Assembly: GCA_963667605.2 (NCBI GenBank)
Contig: CAXXUZ010000002.1
Coordinates: 186,001-250,000, forward strand
Source of the DNA: JADLGL01 sp963667605
Lineage (GTDB): Bacteria > Pseudomonadota > Alphaproteobacteria > Rhizobiales > Kaistiaceae
Direction: 5' to 3'
DNA length: 64,000 nt
The notes under the pieces are model-generated. The model searched no databases. It was not told where the DNA came from and saw only the letters and a program-made list of their open reading frames with translations. Numbering within the stretch: the stretch's first letter is position 1; the number at the start of each line of letters is the position of its first letter. The translations under genes and the position numbers were made by a program. Shown here piece after piece: positions 61,119 to 64,000 of this stretch.

Positions 61119-62099
61119 TTATGCGGCGGTTTTGCGGTATTGCAAGCGCCGGGTTTGTAGCGTCTTTTGTTTGATCTTTTCTCTTTTCAACAGGATGGTC
61201 TGGCCGCGCCCGAAGTAGACATCGGCCGGCGTGAGGTTGCCCAGGCTCTCGTGGTAGCGGTGATAATTGTAGTGGCCGACGAAGGCCTCGATCTGTGTCT
61301 CCAAGTCGCCAGGCAGATAGTAATTTTCCAAAAGGATGCGGTTCTTCAGGGTTTGATGCCAACGCTCGATCTTGCCCTGGGTTTGCGGATGATAGGGAGC
61401 GCCGCGAATGTGCTCCATATCGCGGTCGTCGAGCCATTTGGCCAGATCGTCGGCGATGTAGCTGGAGCCGTTGTCAGACAGGAGCCGTGGCTTGTGAATG
61501 ACCGTTGCCCGATCGCGACCTGACGCCTTGAGCGCCAGTTCCAGCGTATCGGTGACGTCCTCGGCCTTCATCGTGGTGCAGAGCTTCCACGCGATAATGG
61601 TGCGCGAGAAGTCGTCGAGCACGGTGGAGAGGTAGAACCAGCCCCAATCAATGACCTTGAGGTAAGTGAAGTCGGTCTGCCAGAGCTGGTTTGGCGCCGT
61701 GGTCTTGTCCTGGAACTCGTCGGACGCCTTGAGGACGATAAAGGCCGGGCTGGTGATCAGATCATGGGCCTTGAGCAGTCGATAAACCGAGGATTCCGAT
61801 ACAGAGTAGCCCTCTGTGTCTGTGAACCGGACAGCCAGTTCCCGCGGCGACAGATCCGTCTCGTCCAGCGCCAGCTGTACGATCCGGTCTCTCACCTCAT
61901 CGGGGATACGGTTCCAGACTTGGCCAGGCCGCGAGCGGCGGTCCTCCAGGGCCTCCGGTCCGCCGGTCAGATAGCGGTCGTACCAGCGATAAAACGAGGT
62001 GCGGGGAATGCCCAACTGCGCCAGCGTGCGCTTGGCCGGCAGATGGGATCGCTCAACCAGCCGGATGATCTCCAGCTTCTCCGATAGTGGATACCTCAT
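61119..62099 (-). CDS. IS3-family transposase OrfB
   Basis: A 326-residue rve-family DDE transposase: an HTH and helix-rich N terminus (PRTSFYRWYDRYL), the integrase core with WQTDFTYLKVIDWGWFYLSTVLDDFSR (first Asp), LSDNGSSYIADDLAKWL (second Asp) and HPQTQGKIERWHQTLKNRI (Glu), and a basic C terminus. In IS3 elements it is made by programmed frameshifting with OrfA or as a separate product; here the two frames overlap as ATGA. Intact. Confidence 0.94.
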   Translation of the reverse strand: MRYPLSEKLEIIRLVERSHLPAKRTLAQLGIPRTSFYRWYDRYLTGGPEALEDRRSRPGQVWNRIPDEVRDRIVQLALDETDLSPRELAVRFTDTEGYSVSESSVYRLLKAHDLITSPAFIVLKASDEFQDKTTAPNQLWQTDFTYLKVIDWGWFYLSTVLDDFSRTIIAWKLCTTMKAEDVTDTLELALKASGRDRATVIHKPRLLSDNGSSYIADDLAKWLDDRDMEHIRGAPYHPQTQGKIERWHQTLKNRILLENYYLPGDLETQIEAFVGHYNYHRYHESLGNLTPADVYFGRGQTILLKREKIKQKTLQTRRLQYRKTAA

Positions 62100-62470
62100 G
62101 CCTCCTCTCCCCCATCCGCGATCATGCTTTTTTTGAGTAGACGGTTGTCCAGCGTCAGGTCAGCAACGGCCTCCTTGAGTGCCAGTGCCTCACTGCGAAG
62201 ATGCCGGACCTCATCGGAGGTAGCCTCACGGGCAGTGTCACCCGCCAGGCGCTTCTTCCCGGCCTCCAGGAAGTCCTTCGACCAGCGGTAATAGAGGTTC
62301 TGGTTGATCCCCTCACGGCGACACAGCTCAGCGATACTGTCCTCGCCGCGCAGGCCCTCCAGAACGATCCGGATCTTCTCTTCGGCGCCGAACTGCCGAC
62401 GAGTCGCCCGCCGGATGTCCTTCACGACCTTCTCGGCCGATGCTTTCTGGTGATTGGTGTTCCGTCTCAT
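62096..62470 (-). CDS. IS3-family transposase OrfA
   Basis: A 124-residue HTH/leucine-zipper protein: FGAEEKIRIVLEGLRGEDSIAELCRREGINQNLYYRWSKDFLEAGKKRL is the classic OrfA HTH, followed by a coiled coil (LRSEALALKEAVADLTLDNRLLKK). The ATG at 62470 follows GAGGG at 7 nt; a TTG lies 6 bp before. It overlaps orfB by 4 bp. Intact. Confidence 0.94.
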   Translation of the reverse strand: MRRNTNHQKASAEKVVKDIRRATRRQFGAEEKIRIVLEGLRGEDSIAELCRREGINQNLYYRWSKDFLEAGKKRLAGDTAREATSDEVRHLRSEALALKEAVADLTLDNRLLKKSMIADGGEEA

Positions 62471-62556
62471 CTTCAATCCCTCGTGGGTTAAGATGAGCCA
62501 GAAACCCTCTCTTGTTCAATCCGCCCAATCTGTCCCAGGGGCGCTGACGTCGGACA

Positions 62557-62986
62557 GTCTCGATCGTGTCAAGGCGCCCGGCGAGGATGGCGCCCGTCGG
62601 CGTATAAGCGTTCTTGGCGCCTTCAAGGCTGACCGATCGCAAACGAGCTTCGCCTACAGAACAGTCGGCCAAGATTTTTGGCTAATCGTGGACGGCATGG
62701 CCCCGGTTATCGTAGCTCGAGAGGACTCCGCCAAGCGGGCGTTGGCGCGGTTGCGCAGCTCGCAAGTCAGCAGTGGAGCAGCGCGCGCGCGCTGCAAACA
62801 TTTATTGTGATGGTCCCACCGAGGGCGCGAGATTTGCTTGTGGCGAGAGGGCATGTCCGGCTGGTTGAAGAAGAGCGATTTGGCGATCAGTTTGCGGAGC
62901 TGTCCGCCATGGAGCTCTATGGTGACGAGACAGGCTTGCTGTGGGAAGATACAGATTATCTCAATCTGGAAAACGCGATCATCTGA
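62557..62986 (+). pseudogene. cas3: cas3 (type I-C), 3' fragment with a frameshift
   Basis: Only the C-terminal part of the Cas3 helicase-nuclease remains; the IS3 copy cuts it at 62556. First frame: SVLGAFKADRSQ, FWLIVDGMAPVIV and AKRALARLRS. Near 62750-62765 the coding changes frame and continues ARALQTFIVMVPPRARDLLVARG and GLLWEDTDYLNLENAII to the stop at 62986. The RFGDQF... and GLLWED end are the type I-C Cas3 C terminus as I recognise it. The helicase and HD domains are absent from this window. Non-functional. Confidence 0.85.
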
Positions 62987-62998
62987 CGGGAGAAAGGC

Positions 62999-63316
62999 TT
63001 GACGTTCGGAGTCCGCCTACACGTATCAGGAGTTTATGCGTGCTTTACCCGACCGGAAATGAAGGTCGAGCGAGTTTCATACGACGTTATGACGCCGTCG
63101 GCCGCTAGGGGTATTCTGGAGGCAATTCACTGGAAACCGGCAATCGCCTGGATCATCGATCGTATTTTCGTGCTGAACCCCATCCGTTTCCAATCGATCC
63201 GACGCAATGAGGTTGGGAAAAAGATCCCAGTCGCAAATGTGCGGAGAGCGATGCGAGCTGAGGACCTGGATGAGTTGAAAATTGTCGTAGAGGATGAGCG
63301 GCAGCAGCGCGCGGCA
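62999..63316 (+). pseudogene. cas5c: cas5c, 5' part only
   Basis: Starts at TTG 62999 with GGGAGAAAGG upstream, 12 bp after cas3. Reads MTFGVRLHVSGVYACFTRPEMKVERVSYDVMTPSAARGILEAIHWKPAIAWIIDRIFVL- in a pattern specific to Cas5c (Cas5d), the crRNA-processing subunit of type I-C. Conserved sequence ends at ERQQRAAT near 63314; then it joins cas8c material, so about the last 90 residues are lost. The frame itself stops at 63367. The deletion joins cas5c to cas8c. Non-functional. Confidence 0.85.
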
Positions 63317-63329
63317 ACTGGACAGTTGG

Positions 63330-64000
63330 ACAACCACCGACTTCGGGCGACTCCAATGGCCGGATGAAATGAAGGATCAAAATGTCGTCTTCGCGCTGGA
63401 GCGCGAGCGCCGGGGGGGCATGATCCACGACAGACGTGCCGCTCACGAGCTCCTACTGCGACTGTCCGGTGGGCGGCCTGCCTGGTGACCGGGAAGCGCG
63501 GGCCGATCGAGCGCCTCCACCCTGCGATAAAGGGGGTCTTGGGTGCCCAATCCTCTGGGGCCACGCTAGTTTCATTCAACCACAATGCCTTCACTTCTTA
63601 TGGCCACAAGCAAGGCGACAACGCGCCGGTGTCAAAGAATGCTGTGCACGCCTACGCCACGGCGCTCAACAAATTCCTCGACCGCGATAGCCAGAACCGA
63701 ATTCAGATAGGAGACGCCTCAACCGTCTTCTGGGCCGAAGCGCCCGAGACCGATCAGGTGGAGACCGCGGAGGCAATTGCCGGAGGCCTTTTCGGCGATA
63801 TGCCGATTGACGAAGGGGCACAGTCGGCGAGAGTAAGCGCCGTTCTGGAAAGGATCCGCTCAGGTCGGCCGATCGCCGAAGCGGCGCCGGAGCTCCAAGC
63901 TGGTGTACGGTTCTTCGTACTCGGTTTGTCGCCCGACACCTCGCGTATCTCTGTTCGCTACTGGCTGGAGGATGATTTTGGTGTGATCGCCGAGCGCTTT
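63330..64000 (+). pseudogene. cas8c: cas8c (csd1), 5'-deleted and frameshifted, continues past window
   Basis: Type I-C Cascade large subunit. Without a start, it picks up within the protein (LQWPDEMKDQNVVFALERERRGGMIHDRRAAHELL in frame one), then shifts frame near 63461. From CLVTGKRGPIERLHPAIKGVLGAQSSGATLVSFNHNAFTSYGHKQGDNAPVS (Csd1's most recognisable block) it reads open to the window edge, with RIQIGDASTVFWAE and VRFFVLGLSPDTSRISVRYW. Order cas3-cas5c-cas8c is the type I-C order, so cas7c and cas4-cas1-cas2 could follow outside. Non-functional. Confidence 0.87.

Larger units (their letters stand above)
61044..62556 (-). mobile_element. IS3-family insertion sequence, full copy 3
   Basis: About 1.51 kb with terminal inverted repeats: TGTCCGTCGTCAG at the left and TGTCCGACGTCAG on the right after reverse-complementing; the GAGAGGGTT further inside also matches. 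Two overlapping frames orfA and orfB. I find no clear target duplication (left AAC, right GTC), which suggests recombination after insertion. It truncates cas3 on the right and an unknown gene on the left. Probably active or recently so, since copies 1 and 2 are nearly identical. Confidence 0.93.

Overview
The window is a GC-rich alphaproteobacterial chromosome segment. The call rests on gene content and order: lgt–MidA-like methyltransferase–pgeF, prs–rplY–pth–ychF, MoxR–DUF58–DUF4159, DUF6111–cca, fbcFBC, UbiK–YbjN–proC, and an extended UvrB. The left edge (1–3992) has transketolase, phosphoribulokinase and a divergent CbbR-type LysR regulator, so the organism probably fixes CO2 by the Calvin–Benson–Bassham cycle. 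No genus can be named from the sequence alone.

Core half (1–48941). After the cbb genes come: a GldA/GldF/GldG-like ABC export cluster with a DUF4340 protein (3989–8659); a TerC-like membrane protein; a broken OppA-type gene; a phosphoesterase; an acetyltransferase; and a MoxR–DUF58–BatA/DUF4159–VWA cluster (13861–20665). Next are cca, a hydroxylase-like protein, hemF, the cytochrome bc1 operon fbcFBC, an unrecognised anchored protein with exact 60-bp tandem repeats, apt, a GST, and an SRPBCC gene with an in-frame stop. Then come ychF, an ICMT-like methyltransferase, pth, rplY, prs, a lipoprotein, pgeF, DUF5946, MidA-like, lgt, ubiK, ybjN, proC, an EnvZ/OmpR-like two-component pair, marR, ilvE, a cold-shock protein, an SH3 protein and uvrB.

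Accessory half (48942–64000). Directly after uvrB the sequence becomes AT-rich and broken. It holds: a RelA/SpoT-domain pseudogene in several frames; an intact IS630-family element in a CTAG site; a 28-nt fragment of initiator tRNA (T arm to CCA) whose tip is repeated in inverted orientation; and a restriction–modification locus (52772–55137). That locus encodes nuclease, N6-adenine methylase and specificity domains in one chain, but the first 29 codons are separated from the rest by a one-base frameshift at a run of eight G. It is bracketed by two inverted remnants of an IS3-family element, whose full copy lies at 61044–62556, and is interrupted downstream by an IS1595-family element.

Between the IS copies is a less damaged stretch: truncated membrane gene, PilZ–pterin dehydratase fusion, small secreted proteins, CHRD protein and PhyH-type oxygenase. 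The right edge is a decayed type I-C CRISPR–Cas operon: 3' cas3 (frameshifted), 5' cas5c, and cas8c lacking its start (frameshifted). No CRISPR array is in the window.

Two core genes and several accessory genes carry stops or frameshifts, so either decay or base-level assembly error should be kept in mind. The strongest lead is the possible phase-variable single-chain restriction–modification enzyme.
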